A stretch of 41,818 bases of DNA, taken from the NCBI GenBank assembly GCA_021647705.1, contig JAKIUF010000040.1, forward strand, positions 1 through 41,818. The letters are read 5' to 3'. Within the stretch, counting starts at the first letter, position 1. Every line of letters begins with the position of its first letter. Origin of the DNA: Gammaproteobacteria bacterium (lineage in GTDB: Bacteria; Pseudomonadota; Gammaproteobacteria; SZUA-152). Made by a program: the position numbers and the translations under genes. Positions 17,556 through 26,834 of the stretch are shown here, piece by piece. Under the pieces are notes generated by a model that saw only the letters and a list, made by a program, of their open reading frames with translations, was not told the origin of the DNA and did not search any database.

Positions 17556-17875
17556 ATATGACGGATACGTTGGCTATTTTCAGTGGCACGGTATTGGAGG
17601 AGGAAACAGCGACTCTCAGCATGGCAGAATTATGTCATGCCTGTGGTGTGCATGCCGAGCTGATCGCCGAATATGTTGAATACGGCATCCTCGAACCCCA
17701 GGGGCGGGAGATGATGGCGTGGCAGTTTCCGGCCATCAGTCTGCGTCGTGCGCAACGCGCCTTGCGCTTGCAGCATGATCTCAGCATTAACGCTGCCGGT
17801 ATTGCCCTGGCGCTTGAATTGCTCGATGAGGTGAATGTATTACGGGCTCAATTGGCAGCACTGCAAGACCATTGA
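17552..17875 (+). CDS. cbpM: Chaperone modulatory protein CbpM
   Basis: The 107-residue protein has a MerR-like helix-turn-helix fold: [30 protein letters not shown] and [20 protein letters not shown], ending in a helix with [18 protein letters not shown]. CbpM binds the J domain of CbpA and blocks both its DnaK and DNA interactions. The ATG at 17552 overlaps the cbpA stop; a second ATG two codons later is equally possible. Partner and order match the cbpAM operon of enterobacteria. Confidence 0.9.
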   Translation: MNMTDTLAIFSGTVLEEETATLSMAELCHACGVHAELIAEYVEYGILEPQGREMMAWQFPAISLRRAQRALRLQHDLSINAAGIALALELLDEVNVLRAQLAALQDH

Positions 17876-17897
17876 CAGGTCTGATGTTGGCTCCCAT

Positions 17898-18872
17898 ATG
17901 AATGCCAAATCCTGGCTGCGCCACACCCTGCGTAATCGTCTGCAATCCCTGCTGATGTTGTTGGTGATGGCGGGTTTTATGGCTCTGCTGGGTGGATTGC
18001 TGTGGGGTGCAGACGGAGTGCAATGGCTGTTCTGGCTGACGGTATTTCTGGTATTGATGAACCCGGTTGTTTCACCGCGCATGATCCTGCGTATGTACGG
18101 TGCCACGCCAGTGGGACCGGGGCAGTTGCCGGGCCTGCATCAGACCCTGGAAATCCTCGCCCGGCACGCAGGGCTTGATCAACCTCCCACGCTTTATTAT
18201 GTTCCCAGTCAGGTGCTTAATGCCTTCGCGGTCGGCAACCGGCGTTCTGCCGCCATTGCTGTGAGCGATGGTTTGTTGCGTCACCTCGACAGGCGTGAAC
18301 TGCTGGGAGTACTGGCTCATGAAATTTCCCATGTGCAGCATAACGATATGTGGGTGATGGGATTGGCGGATTTATTCAGTCGTGCCACCAGTTTGCTGTC
18401 AGTTTTTGGTCAGTTTTTGTTGCTCATTAATCTGCCACTGATTTTGCTTTCTCAGGTGAGCATCAGCTGGACAGCTATCCTGCTGCTGATTTTCGCTCCC
18501 CAGTTCAGCGCCTTGGCTCAGCTTGCCCTGTCCCGTGTGCGTGAATACGATGCGGATCTCAATGCTGCACGACTTACTGGGGACCCGTTGGGCTTGGCCA
18601 GTGCGTTGGCCAAGCTGGAGCAATACTCTGGCGGCATGATGGAACAAATTTTATTACCGGGCCGACGCCGACGGGAGTCCTCCCTGTTGCGCACACACCC
18701 CGCCACTGACGAACGTATCCGGCGTCTGCAATCATTGGTGGACAGCGAACAATCGGAGCCGCATCGCAGCAATGAATTTCTGGAGGCATTGAATCGCCTC
18801 AATGTACAAGATGCCTTCGCCTCGCCAGTGCAACGACGGCCTCGCCGACATTTTACTGGGCTTTGGCACTAA
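17898..18872 (+). CDS. M48-family membrane metalloprotease
   Basis: A 324-residue integral membrane zinc protease. Two hydrophobic helices occur near the N-terminus (about 17-60) and two in the middle (about 165-205). Between them is the HExxH zinc motif in LAHEISHVQHND, and the third ligand Glu lies in REYDADLNAARL. The PATDERIRRLQSL segment is typical of HtpX-like proteases. I start at the ATG 17898 (MNAKSWLR) because the frame's earlier ATG at 17835 lies inside cbpM. Role is probably membrane protein quality control. It lies 22 bases after cbpM, so it may share the cbpA transcript and complete a stress or quality-control unit. Confidence 0.85.
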   Translation: MNAKSWLRHTLRNRLQSLLMLLVMAGFMALLGGLLWGADGVQWLFWLTVFLVLMNPVVSPRMILRMYGATPVGPGQLPGLHQTLEILARHAGLDQPPTLYYVPSQVLNAFAVGNRRSAAIAVSDGLLRHLDRRELLGVLAHEISHVQHNDMWVMGLADLFSRATSLLSVFGQFLLLINLPLILLSQVSISWTAILLLIFAPQFSALAQLALSRVREYDADLNAARLTGDPLGLASALAKLEQYSGGMMEQILLPGRRRRESSLLRTHPATDERIRRLQSLVDSEQSEPHRSNEFLEALNRLNVQDAFASPVQRRPRRHFTGLWH

Positions 18873-18931
18873 TGGAATAAGTGACTTGTTGCGCGAGAAT
18901 GGGGGGGATGGATGATTTTGAGGAAAAGCGC

Positions 18932-18961
18932 GTACAGTTAGGTTATACGGTTGGCTATAAT
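18932..18961 (+). promoter_or_regulatory. Candidate gltA promoter
   Basis: A perfect TATAAT (18956-18961) lies about 120 bases before the citrate synthase start. The -35 region (GTACAG at 18932-18937, 18-base spacer) is a weak match, as often seen for regulated promoters. Only consensus supports it. Confidence 0.4.
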
Positions 18962-19081
18962 TTCCATAGAGATTACGGAGTTTGTGCATGGGGTGCCCCT
19001 GAGGGTATGTTGATATGAAACCGGTTTAGCCACAATGCGGATGTTGATCGGCCGTGACGGTTTTCAAGAGGAGTCAATGAG

Positions 19082-20377
19082 ATGAAAAAGGATACCGTAA
19101 CCGTAGTAGATAGTGTCAGTGGCCGTCAGATTGAACTGCCCATCAAACATCCTACACAGGGACCGTCTGTGGTTGATATCGGCAGTTTTTACCGTGAACT
19201 GGGATACTTCACTTATGATCCGGGGTTCCTGGCTACCGCCAGTTGTCAGAGTGCCATTACCTACATCGATGGTGAGCAGGGCATATTGCAATATCGCGGT
19301 TATCCCATTGAGCAATTGGCCGCACAAAGCAGTTTTCTTGAAGTCACCTACATGATGCTCAATGGTGAATTACCCAACACCGCACAGCTCGATGAGTTCA
19401 GCGGTATTATTAATCACCACAGCATGCTCAATGAAAGCCTGAAAAGTTTTTTTCGCGGTTTTTATCATGACGCCCATCCCATGGCGATCATGGTAGGCGT
19501 GGTGGGTTCACTGTCGGCGTTTTATAACGATTCTACTGATATTACCGACCCACACCATCGGGAAATCGCAGCCCATCGCATGATCGCCAAGATGCCCAGC
19601 ATTGCCGCAGCCAGTTTTAAACACACCATCGGTGAACCCCAGGTCTACCCGGATAACAGTTTGAGTTATACCGGTAACCTGCTGAAGATGATGTTTTCCG
19701 TACCTTGCGAGGAATATGTGGTGGACCCCGTGGCCGAACGTGCGCTGGATCTGATTTTTATTTTGCACATTGACCACGAGCAAAATGCCAGTACCTCCAC
19801 GGTGCGCCTGGCGGGCAGTTCTCAGGCCAATCCGTTTGCTTGTATCGCCTCCGGCATCGCCGCCCTGTGGGGACCGGCCCACGGCGGTGCCAACGAGGCA
19901 GTGCTTAATATGCTGGCTGAGATCGGTGATGTAAAAAATATTCCCGAGTTTTTGGCTCGCGCCAAAGACAAAAATGATCCTTTCCGTTTAATGGGTTTTG
20001 GTCATCGGGTCTACAAAAATTACGACCCCCGCGCACGCATCATTCGCGACATGTGTCATGAAGTGCTGAACAAGCTGGGAGACAACAATGATCCCATGTT
20101 TGAATTGGCGCTGCGACTTGAAGAGATTGCTCTGAATGATGATTATTTTGTTGTGCGCAAGCTCTACCCCAACGTGGATTTTTACTCGGGACTTATTTAC
20201 CGGGCACTGGGCATTCCCAGCAACATGTTTACGGTAATGTTTGCCATTGCCCGTACCGTCGGCTGGGTAGCCCAATGGATGGAAATGATCGGCGAGGAAA
20301 ATCAGCGTATTGGTCGGCCACGACAATTGTATGTGGGGGCGGAGAAGCGGGATTATGTATCGATTGACAAAAGATAA
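19082..20377 (+). CDS. gltA: Citrate synthase (type II, hexameric form)
   Basis: This 431-residue enzyme condenses oxaloacetate and acetyl-CoA to citrate at the entry of the TCA cycle. It has the N-terminal beta domain found in NADH-regulated Gram-negative enzymes (residues 1-50), [20 protein letters not shown], the catalytic His in [27 protein letters not shown] with the second His, and the Asp in [18 protein letters not shown] lies about 10 bases before the start. It stands alone with its own promoter region and is followed by a hairpin repeat. No odd features. Confidence 0.97.
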   Translation: MKKDTVTVVDSVSGRQIELPIKHPTQGPSVVDIGSFYRELGYFTYDPGFLATASCQSAITYIDGEQGILQYRGYPIEQLAAQSSFLEVTYMMLNGELPNTAQLDEFSGIINHHSMLNESLKSFFRGFYHDAHPMAIMVGVVGSLSAFYNDSTDITDPHHREIAAHRMIAKMPSIAAASFKHTIGEPQVYPDNSLSYTGNLLKMMFSVPCEEYVVDPVAERALDLIFILHIDHEQNASTSTVRLAGSSQANPFACIASGIAALWGPAHGGANEAVLNMLAEIGDVKNIPEFLARAKDKNDPFRLMGFGHRVYKNYDPRARIIRDMCHEVLNKLGDNNDPMFELALRLEEIALNDDYFVVRKLYPNVDFYSGLIYRALGIPSNMFTVMFAIARTVGWVAQWMEMIGEENQRIGRPRQLYVGAEKRDYVSIDKR

Positions 20378-20404
20378 CGAGTTTCAGTTTGTGTAGATTT
20401 CAAT

Positions 20405-20421
20405 GGTGGGCAATGCCCACC
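20405..20421. repeat. Short palindromic repeat 3' of gltA
   Basis: GGTGGGCA and TGCCCACC form a perfect 8-bp stem around one central base, followed by CTACATCAGG. This GGTGGGCAATGCCCACC type is widespread between genes in Proteobacteria. There is no T-run after it, so it is not a convincing terminator. Confidence 0.55.
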
Positions 20422-20499
20422 CTACATCAGGCAGCAGAATTTTATTTATAGGTGTAAGGTGTCAAGAGTAACTATAAGTAGAAACAGGAGGATGCCGAT

Positions 20500-21855
20500 A
20501 TGAAAATCACCTTCCTTGGTGGTGCAGAAACCGTTACTGGTTCCAAGTATCTTGTGGAAAGCGGTAACACCCGAGTACTGGTGGATTGCGGTTTGTTTCA
20601 GGGCTATAAGTGGCTGCGCAAACGTAATTGGCAACCTCTGCCACTGGATATCAAAACGCTGGATGCTGTGGTGCTGACTCATGCTCATCTGGATCATTCC
20701 GGTTATATTCCCGCGCTGTACCATCAGGGCTTCCGCAAACCGGTTTTTACCCACCATGCCAGCGCGGCTCTGTGTGGCATCCTGCTACCGGACAGTGGCC
20801 ATATTCAGGAAGAAGATGCCAGATATTACGAACGTCACAAACTGAGCAAACACGAACACCCGGAACCTCTCTACGACCGCGCCACCGCCGAGCAGAGTAT
20901 GAGCCTGTTTGAAACGGTGGAGTTTGGCGAAACATTTACTGTGGGCGCTTTCACCATGCACTTGCAAAGTGCCGGACACATTCTCGGCGCGGGCAGTCTT
21001 ATTGTGGAAGCCGAAGGCAAATGCGTGGGGTTTTCTGGCGACGTGGGCAAACCCGATGACGTGTTGATGAAGCCACCCGTACCACTGCCTGAGCTGGATG
21101 TACTGTTGTTGGAATCTACCTACGGTAATCGTCGGCATGAAGATTCAGATCCGTTGGATCAGCTTGCAGCTATCGTCAACGAAACGGCGGAGGCGGGTGG
21201 TGTGCTGTTGATCCCCAGTTTTGCTGTGGGCCGTGCACAAGCCTTGCAATATTTGCTGGCCACGCTGAAACGCGAAAGACGTACTCCTAATGTGTCCGTG
21301 TTCCTGGACAGTCCCATGGCCATCAGCGTCTCGGATATTTACTGTCGTTATTCCCAGCATCACCGTCTGAATCACGAGCAGTGCCGCCAATTATGCGAGG
21401 TGACCACGTATACGCGCAGTGTCGAAGATTCCATGGCATTATCTAGTTTGCAATACCCGCATATTATTATTGCTGGCAGCGGTATGGCCACTGGCGGTCG
21501 TATCCTGCATCACTTCAAACGCCTATTACGCAATCATCGCACTACGGTATTGTTTACCGGTTACCAGGCCGGTGGTACCCGAGGAGAAAAAATGATTGAT
21601 GGTGCCGAAGAGGTAAAAATTCATGGTGAATGGATACCCGTCAAGGCACGCGTGGAGGTCATGCATGGCTTGTCCGGGCACGGTGACTATGTGGATATCC
21701 AGCACTGGCTGGGAAAATCACAACTGACAAAATACACGAATATTCATCTGGTGCATGGTGAGCCAGCAGCGCTGGAGGCGATGCGTGATCACCTGCGGCG
21801 CACCACAAAGTACAACGTTGAGGTTGCTGGTTATCGAAGTATCTTGAAGTTGTAG
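20500..21855 (+). CDS. Beta-CASP metallo-beta-lactamase RNA-processing nuclease
   Basis: A 451-residue protein of the CPSF73/RNase J-like superfamily. The metallo-beta-lactamase core shows VLTHAHLDHSGYIP (zinc motif), SAGHILGAGSL and GFSGDVGKPDD. The beta-CASP insert begins near LLESTYGNRRHED, with LIPSFAVGRAQ and FLDSPMAISVSDIY, and the C-terminal RMMBL-type part has TGYQAGGTRGEKMIDG and the conserved His region HGLSGHGDY. It likely cleaves or trims RNA in the cytoplasm. Substrates of the bacterial single-domain forms are poorly known. A strong AGGAGG lies 8 bases upstream. It follows gltA after about 120 bases but probably has its own promoter. Confidence 0.9.
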   Translation: MKITFLGGAETVTGSKYLVESGNTRVLVDCGLFQGYKWLRKRNWQPLPLDIKTLDAVVLTHAHLDHSGYIPALYHQGFRKPVFTHHASAALCGILLPDSGHIQEEDARYYERHKLSKHEHPEPLYDRATAEQSMSLFETVEFGETFTVGAFTMHLQSAGHILGAGSLIVEAEGKCVGFSGDVGKPDDVLMKPPVPLPELDVLLLESTYGNRRHEDSDPLDQLAAIVNETAEAGGVLLIPSFAVGRAQALQYLLATLKRERRTPNVSVFLDSPMAISVSDIYCRYSQHHRLNHEQCRQLCEVTTYTRSVEDSMALSSLQYPHIIIAGSGMATGGRILHHFKRLLRNHRTTVLFTGYQAGGTRGEKMIDGAEEVKIHGEWIPVKARVEVMHGLSGHGDYVDIQHWLGKSQLTKYTNIHLVHGEPAALEAMRDHLRRTTKYNVEVAGYRSILKL

Positions 21856-21870
21856 TGCTTTACTCTTTAA

Positions 21871-22159
21871 ATGTGAATTAAGCGTTAAAAATGTTCAACT
21901 GAATAAAATTATTGGTTTACATTCGGTGGGACAGGTTGTTCCTCGATCACGAATCACAGAGTCATAAAATCTAACGCAAAGGCGCGAAGATGCAAAGAAC
22001 GCAGAGATCCACAGTATTTGAGATTTTTTTATCTCTTTTTGCTCGTTATCCTCATAACCCTTTGCGCTCTCTGCGTCTTCGCGCCTTTGCGTTGGATTTT
22101 CATGATTCAGGCTTAGCCAGCATATACCTGAAAACAGGGTGATTTAGCCCTTAATTCAT
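21871..22159. repeat. Dispersed palindromic repeat, copy D
   Basis: The ends are inverted repeats: ATGTGAATTAAGCGTTAAAA on the left and TTTAGCCCTTAATTCAT on the right. Inside, AACGCAAAGGCGCGAAGATG (21974-21993) pairs with CGTCTTCGCGCCTTTGCGTT (22074-22093). With copy A it forms the long subfamily (about 290-300 bp). It lies between the nuclease gene and the decayed gene at 22185. Confidence 0.8.
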
Positions 22160-22184
22160 GTTTAAGTTAACGGAGGCTACGCTT

Positions 22185-22547
22185 ATGTCCGGCAAGAATC
22201 ACAATGATAATCAACAAGCTGTTGCAACGGCTGGACGACAAATTCTGGAACAGATTCTGGCCGACTACCGTGGCTCAGTCGCTGTACAAATACGGAATGA
22301 GGAACGAGTGGTAGAGCAGACGGATGCACCCTGTGCGGTAGTTTTTAACCGGCTCTAGGTACTGCGCCAGCTGGCGCGCATCGGTCATGTTATCGATGCG
22401 ATGGAGGATGCCGGTTTTGATATTGTCAATGTGGAAGAATTGCATTGCAATGTCATTCAGGAGAGATTTTACAATCTCGGCGATCAAATTTATTCTGGCA
22501 ATAGCCTGCGGTTTTCTTCTGCTTTAAAGTGTAGCAGCTTGCGTTGA
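22185..22547 (+). pseudogene. Decayed cyclopropane-fatty-acid synthase-like gene (N-terminal remnant)
   Basis: A good start (ATG 22185, CGGAGG 8 bases upstream) opens a frame reading ILEQILADYRGSVAVQIRNE and APCAVVFNRL, then an in-frame TAG at 22356-22358. The same frame continues with VLRQLARIGHVIDAMEDAGF and DIVNVEELH up to a TGA at 22545-22547. The two halves together resemble the N-terminal lipid-binding domain of CFA synthases (drop in order: DYRGSVAV, APCAVVF, VLRQL, FDI). The SAM-binding methyltransferase domain is absent. Frame conservation across the stop indicates a pseudogene. The CFA assignment is tentative; other SAM enzymes with a similar N-terminus remain possible. Confidence 0.5.
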
Positions 22548-22934
22548 TTCCCTGGGGTATCTTCCATGTGGCTTGCTTAAGGAGTGTGTTGGAGAAGAAA
22601 AGATCTGGTGTCATAGCTTTCTGTTAAACTTTGCTCATCGCTATGGTTGTTGTTGGTGATGTCGCGTGGGTAAGTTACATGATTGGTGATTCAGTGGAGT
22701 CAGGGCATGTCCGAAACTCGTAGACCCGTGACTCGCTCGTTGTGTGGCGGGCGCACAGGCCCGCAGCCGATTTATAGGCTGACACCAATTTTCAGCTCTG
22801 TGGAAAAATTATTTCAGTGGCATAATGTGATTTTGTCGTTTTATGATAGAGCTGATTTCAGCTTCAGGCGTGTTGTTACTATCCATTGTTATACTTCTTG
22901 CAATGGCGATGCTTTCAATAGAGGAATTTAATCT
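22548..22934. other. Intergenic region upstream of the CHAT operon
   Basis: About 390 bases without a convincing gene. An 82-codon frame (22683-22931) has no family likeness. The region includes several AT-rich promoter-like stretches (CATAAT near 22820, TATACT near 22890) but no pair with good spacing. It presumably holds the operon promoter. The GAGGAA 8 bases before 22935 is the ribosome binding site of the next gene. Confidence 0.4.
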
Positions 22935-23642
22935 ATGACCAATTCATGGCTGATTGATGACATGCAGGTGCTTGGTGTTAATCAACTGGATGAGCTTGAT
23001 CGGGAGCTAGCGGTTGCGGGCACATGCTCACGCGGTGGACAGTCGTTGCCAACCTTGGCGGTGACCTTACACGACCTGGTTATTCACGATAATAAAAAAT
23101 GGTTTGGTGAGGCGGATATTCGCGTTGATGTGCTGATTGTGACTGGTCAGTCTCAAGGGGATGGTCAGAACAATTATTACATGCCCAAGACGGCGAGTTT
23201 TTCACGGGTTGCTGATGGCGATAGCTTGCCAATAGGTGCTGGTGGTTTGTTAGCCTTTCATGGCCCAGTCGAGCATTTTCTTGATATTTTTATTATGGTT
23301 TCCCGGGATCGGCAGGATATAGACAACCTGGCTGACTTAATGCGCGATCATTTGAAATCAGAAGAACTACAGAGCGCCGCTGGGGCCTTGGCCGGCTTGG
23401 CTATTGCCGCGCCACAGGTTGCGGCGGTGACGATTGCAATAGGCGCAGCTGCAACCTTGGGAGATTTTGCCTATCGTTTGTTGAGAAATGCTACCGGGTC
23501 TACCATAGGTTTATACCGAAATTCACATCTACAGGTTCGCGATGGTTTTGGTATTGGTCCCCATCCCAGCGACGGTGAAACTGCTTTTCGAGTGAAAGAC
23601 CTCTCTTTTCATTATGAAATTACAGAAGAAAATATTATCTAG
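22935..23642 (+). CDS. C2-like protein with an Ala/Gly-rich hydrophobic segment, first gene of CHAT operon
   Basis: A 235-residue protein of no family I can name with certainty. Residues 39-120 look like a C2-type beta sandwich (LAVTLHDLVIHDNKKWFGEA, DIRVDVLIVTG, LDIFIMVSRDRQD). Residues 147-178 are strongly hydrophobic and Ala/Gly-rich (SAAGALAGLAIAAPQVAAVT, IAIGAAATLG), resembling a membrane-inserting hairpin rather than a normal helix pair. The C-terminus has conserved-looking GLYRNSHLQVRDGFGIGPHP and LSFHYEI. It lies 24 bases before a TPR-CHAT protease gene, so it may be the protease's substrate or effector. There is no signal peptide. That role is inference. Confidence 0.8.
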   Translation: MTNSWLIDDMQVLGVNQLDELDRELAVAGTCSRGGQSLPTLAVTLHDLVIHDNKKWFGEADIRVDVLIVTGQSQGDGQNNYYMPKTASFSRVADGDSLPIGAGGLLAFHGPVEHFLDIFIMVSRDRQDIDNLADLMRDHLKSEELQSAAGALAGLAIAAPQVAAVTIAIGAAATLGDFAYRLLRNATGSTIGLYRNSHLQVRDGFGIGPHPSDGETAFRVKDLSFHYEITEENII

Positions 23643-23666
23643 ATTCTCGACTTAAGGTGATTATCC

Positions 23667-26600
23667 ATGGCAGATCACGTTGCAGAATCGGCAAAGCAAT
23701 CCTGGATGGATTTAGTTGATCAGGCGTCGGAACAACACCAGCAAGGTCAGCACGGCGCAGCTTTAGCATTTGTCCGCAGAGCGCAATCTGCACTTTCTGA
23801 TCATCCTCCCGTCGACACCTTAGTCACGGTAGACCACCTGAACTCGCTCGGTGTCATATTATTTGAAAACGGTTATTTTTGTGAAGCACGCCACTATTAT
23901 CAGCAATCGCTAGTCATCGTTGAGCATCTCTCTCCTGAAGATGAAAATCTATGCGCCCATCTGCACAACAATCTTGGCCAGACAGCCGCTAAACTGAACG
24001 AACCTGCCGCAGCGAGAACGCATCTTGAGCGGGCCGTGCTAATACGTGAGCGTCTGAATCCGGATTCTGTGGTGCTGGCAATTGCTCTCGATAATTTAGG
24101 CTCTGTGCTTTCTTTACTGGGCATCCCGGACAATGCTGAGAAAAATCATATACGAGCTTTAAGCTTGTTCAAACGATTGAAAGGACCGTTGGATAATCAT
24201 TTTGCCACTGCGTTGGGCAATCTGAGTCAAGTGTATATCGCCCGAGGGGACCGTACACTTGCGGAAGCTTGTCGTCTGCGGGCTCTTGATATCCATAGGC
24301 GTAATTTGGGGAGTAGTGCTCCGGCGACCTTAAACGATATGGCTAATCTGGCTGTTTTGTACCTGCATCGGGGGGACGAAGCGTATGCCGATGCCTTAAT
24401 GAATAAAATGCTGGGCTTGGGCGGTGAAATCCCAGAGCCCAAATATCGTTATCTCGCTTACATACTGTACCAACTTGCACAAACTGCCTTGGCGGAATTT
24501 CGTTTGGATCTGGCTGAGCGCCTGAGCGTGCGGGCACTAATCTTATTTGAAATCTTGGCGGGAAAGACAGCACCGGACACCATGGCCGCCTGCCGCATGT
24601 TGGGGCATGTGCATCTGGTAACGGGTGAGCCCGAAAAAGCCGAGCAGCAATATAAGCGGGCGATGACGGGGTATCAAGCTATGGATATGGAGGCCGATGC
24701 GGTTGCGACAATGCTGGAATTGGCCAAAGCTTATCGAGAGAATGGTGGTTACGCTTTGGCGCAGACCCTGTTGCAACAGGTGGTGTCTTCTGTTCGGAAA
24801 TTAACACCTAAAGATCCAGATTTGATGGCCAGTGCTTTGGGCAACCTGGGATTAACCCATTACGCTGCTGGCAACCGAGCCGCAGCCGCAGAGGCCTATG
24901 ACGAAGCTCTAGTCAGTTTGGCTGATGAGCCGACACATGGGGAACGTCCCTGGTTACTTCACTGTCAGGCAATGCTCAAGCAAGAGTCGGGTGATTACCC
25001 AGCGGCTATCGACTTTTATGAGCAAGCTAAAACATATTGGCTTAAAGCCAAAAGCAAAGATCATCCCCATATTGTTACTACAACGGCAAACTTAGCTCTA
25101 GTGTATTGGGCGGATAGCGATATAGAAAAAGCCTTGGCGGCATTTTCATATACGGAACAGCTACGCGACAAGGAGCTTGGTCGTATCTTAAGCGTCGGCA
25201 GTGAAGAAAAACGCAATGCCTTTGCCCGCAAGCAGTTAGGCGATTTGGCAAAAATTCTGAGTTTTAATTTTTCACTGGGGATGGGGCATCCTGAGGTTGC
25301 GCTGCTTTGCGCACAAACCTTGCTACGACGAAAAAACCGGGTATTGGATTCGTTGGCTTGTCAACGGCGGCAAATTGCCGAGCAAATGAATGATCATGAC
25401 AAAAAAATATTTTCTCAACTGCAATGGTTACGGAGTGAGATAACAGAAATACTCGCCTCGCAATTAGTAACCAAACGGTCAATGCAAAATGTGGATAAGC
25501 TCGCAAGCCTGGTTCAGCGAGAACAGCAACTAGAAGCCGATATTAGTTATCAAAATGCTTTAAACACTATTACCCAGGAAGCGCTCAAGCTTGCAGATAT
25601 TCAAGCCAAGTTACCATCGACGAGTGCTCTGCTTGAATTCGTGAATTACCAGGTATTTTCGCCAACGGCCACAAACGAAAAAGCGGCCTGGGGCTCAACC
25701 AGGTATGCCGTGATGGTACTGAGGTCAGCAGGAGAACCAGCCTGGTTTGACTTGGGAGATGCGGCGGAACTCAATACAGCGATGGAGCAATGGCGGCGTC
25801 TGCTCCGTAATCCTGGTTCCACTGAAGAGCAATATGCGCCAATTGCCGCTACGCTCCATCAGCGTTTGATCTCACCATTATTAACGAACCTTACGAATGT
25901 GAATCACCTGTTGATTTCGCCTGATGCAGACTTAGTCACCCTGCCTTTCGGTTTATTATTGAACCAGGCCAGAGAGATGTTATGCGAACAATATTTGCTC
26001 AGCTACCTGACTTCAGGACGGGACGTTTTATCCTTAAACGAAGCCGAATCAGGACAAGGCGTGGTAGTCATGGCGGCGGCAGATTTTGATGCAATGCCTG
26101 ATGATTCGGAGGGTACCGATGAAGGCCACTTTAAAGTCCGTGGCCGTCTGTGCGCCCTGCCTGGTACCCAGACCGAAGCTGACGCAATCATCACCGAGTT
26201 TGGTGAGACAAAAGTATATACCGGTAAAGAAGCAACGACGCAGGTATTAAAAAAGGTTCATAAACCCGCGATCTTGCATATTGCTACGCATGGCCTGTTT
26301 GTGCCGCAGCAAGAAACGATGCTGAAGCCTAGTCTCGATATACTGAATGTTGGCGGACAGAACTTGATTATTCAACACCTCGCGCCTGTTTCGCAAGCGC
26401 ATCCTATGTGCTTTTCCGCTTTGGCATTAGCGGGAGCGAATAGACATCAGGCAGGAATAATTTCCGCCCAAGAGCTGGCGGGCTTGGACCTGGGGGGGAC
26501 CGAACTGGTGGTCTTATCCGCCTGTGAAACTGGCCTGGGGTCTATGGGTAAAGGAGAAGAATTTACAGGCTTGTGTCGAGCGTTGGCGATAGCCGGCGCA

Positions 26601-26834
26601 AAAACTCAGTTAAGTACCTTGTGGAAGATTCCAGATGAAGCAACCCAATGTCTAATGTCGCATTATTATGCTTGTTTGCGGCAGGGTTGTGGGCGGGCCG
26701 AAGCCTTGCAAAAATCGCAACGGCATGTTGCTCGGCATAATGATCATCCGGAATGGTGTCATCCATTTTTTTGGGCCGCGTTTATCTCCGTTGGTGCATG
26801 GACGCCAATACCCTGGAGGGGTGACATAAGATGA
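23667..26834 (+). CDS. TPR-CHAT protease (caspase-like)
   Basis: The 1055-residue protein has a long N-terminal array of tetratricopeptide repeats (about 15-510, kinesin-light-chain type, with LNSLGVILFENGYFCEARHY, LHNNLGQTAAKLNEPAAART and similar units). A helical linker (about 520-640) leads to a C-terminal CHAT domain (about 650-1050). The His-Cys dyad is intact: His875 in LHIATHGLF and Cys953 in LSACETGLG. The GEEFTGLCRALAIAGAKTQL and PFFWAAFISVG segments complete the fold. CHAT proteins are cysteine proteases of the caspase clan; TPR-CHAT proteins act in defence and cell-death pathways (for example with type III-E CRISPR or gasdermins). Its stop overlaps the next start by four bases. Confidence 0.92.
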   Translation: MADHVAESAKQSWMDLVDQASEQHQQGQHGAALAFVRRAQSALSDHPPVDTLVTVDHLNSLGVILFENGYFCEARHYYQQSLVIVEHLSPEDENLCAHLHNNLGQTAAKLNEPAAARTHLERAVLIRERLNPDSVVLAIALDNLGSVLSLLGIPDNAEKNHIRALSLFKRLKGPLDNHFATALGNLSQVYIARGDRTLAEACRLRALDIHRRNLGSSAPATLNDMANLAVLYLHRGDEAYADALMNKMLGLGGEIPEPKYRYLAYILYQLAQTALAEFRLDLAERLSVRALILFEILAGKTAPDTMAACRMLGHVHLVTGEPEKAEQQYKRAMTGYQAMDMEADAVATMLELAKAYRENGGYALAQTLLQQVVSSVRKLTPKDPDLMASALGNLGLTHYAAGNRAAAAEAYDEALVSLADEPTHGERPWLLHCQAMLKQESGDYPAAIDFYEQAKTYWLKAKSKDHPHIVTTTANLALVYWADSDIEKALAAFSYTEQLRDKELGRILSVGSEEKRNAFARKQLGDLAKILSFNFSLGMGHPEVALLCAQTLLRRKNRVLDSLACQRRQIAEQMNDHDKKIFSQLQWLRSEITEILASQLVTKRSMQNVDKLASLVQREQQLEADISYQNALNTITQEALKLADIQAKLPSTSALLEFVNYQVFSPTATNEKAAWGSTRYAVMVLRSAGEPAWFDLGDAAELNTAMEQWRRLLRNPGSTEEQYAPIAATLHQRLISPLLTNLTNVNHLLISPDADLVTLPFGLLLNQAREMLCEQYLLSYLTSGRDVLSLNEAESGQGVVVMAAADFDAMPDDSEGTDEGHFKVRGRLCALPGTQTEADAIITEFGETKVYTGKEATTQVLKKVHKPAILHIATHGLFVPQQETMLKPSLDILNVGGQNLIIQHLAPVSQAHPMCFSALALAGANRHQAGIISAQELAGLDLGGTELVVLSACETGLGSMGKGEEFTGLCRALAIAGAKTQLSTLWKIPDEATQCLMSHYYACLRQGCGRAEALQKSQRHVARHNDHPEWCHPFFWAAFISVGAWTPIPWRGDIR

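Noticed and set aside
22683-22931. 82-codon frame upstream of the CHAT operon
   Set aside because: No homology pattern, no ribosome binding site and it ends where the operon's own start region begins.
23667-26834. Type III-E CRISPR-associated TPR-CHAT (Craspase)
   Set aside because: No Cas7-11 effector, CRISPR array or Csx30/Csx31-like gene is in the window; only the domain layout is shared.
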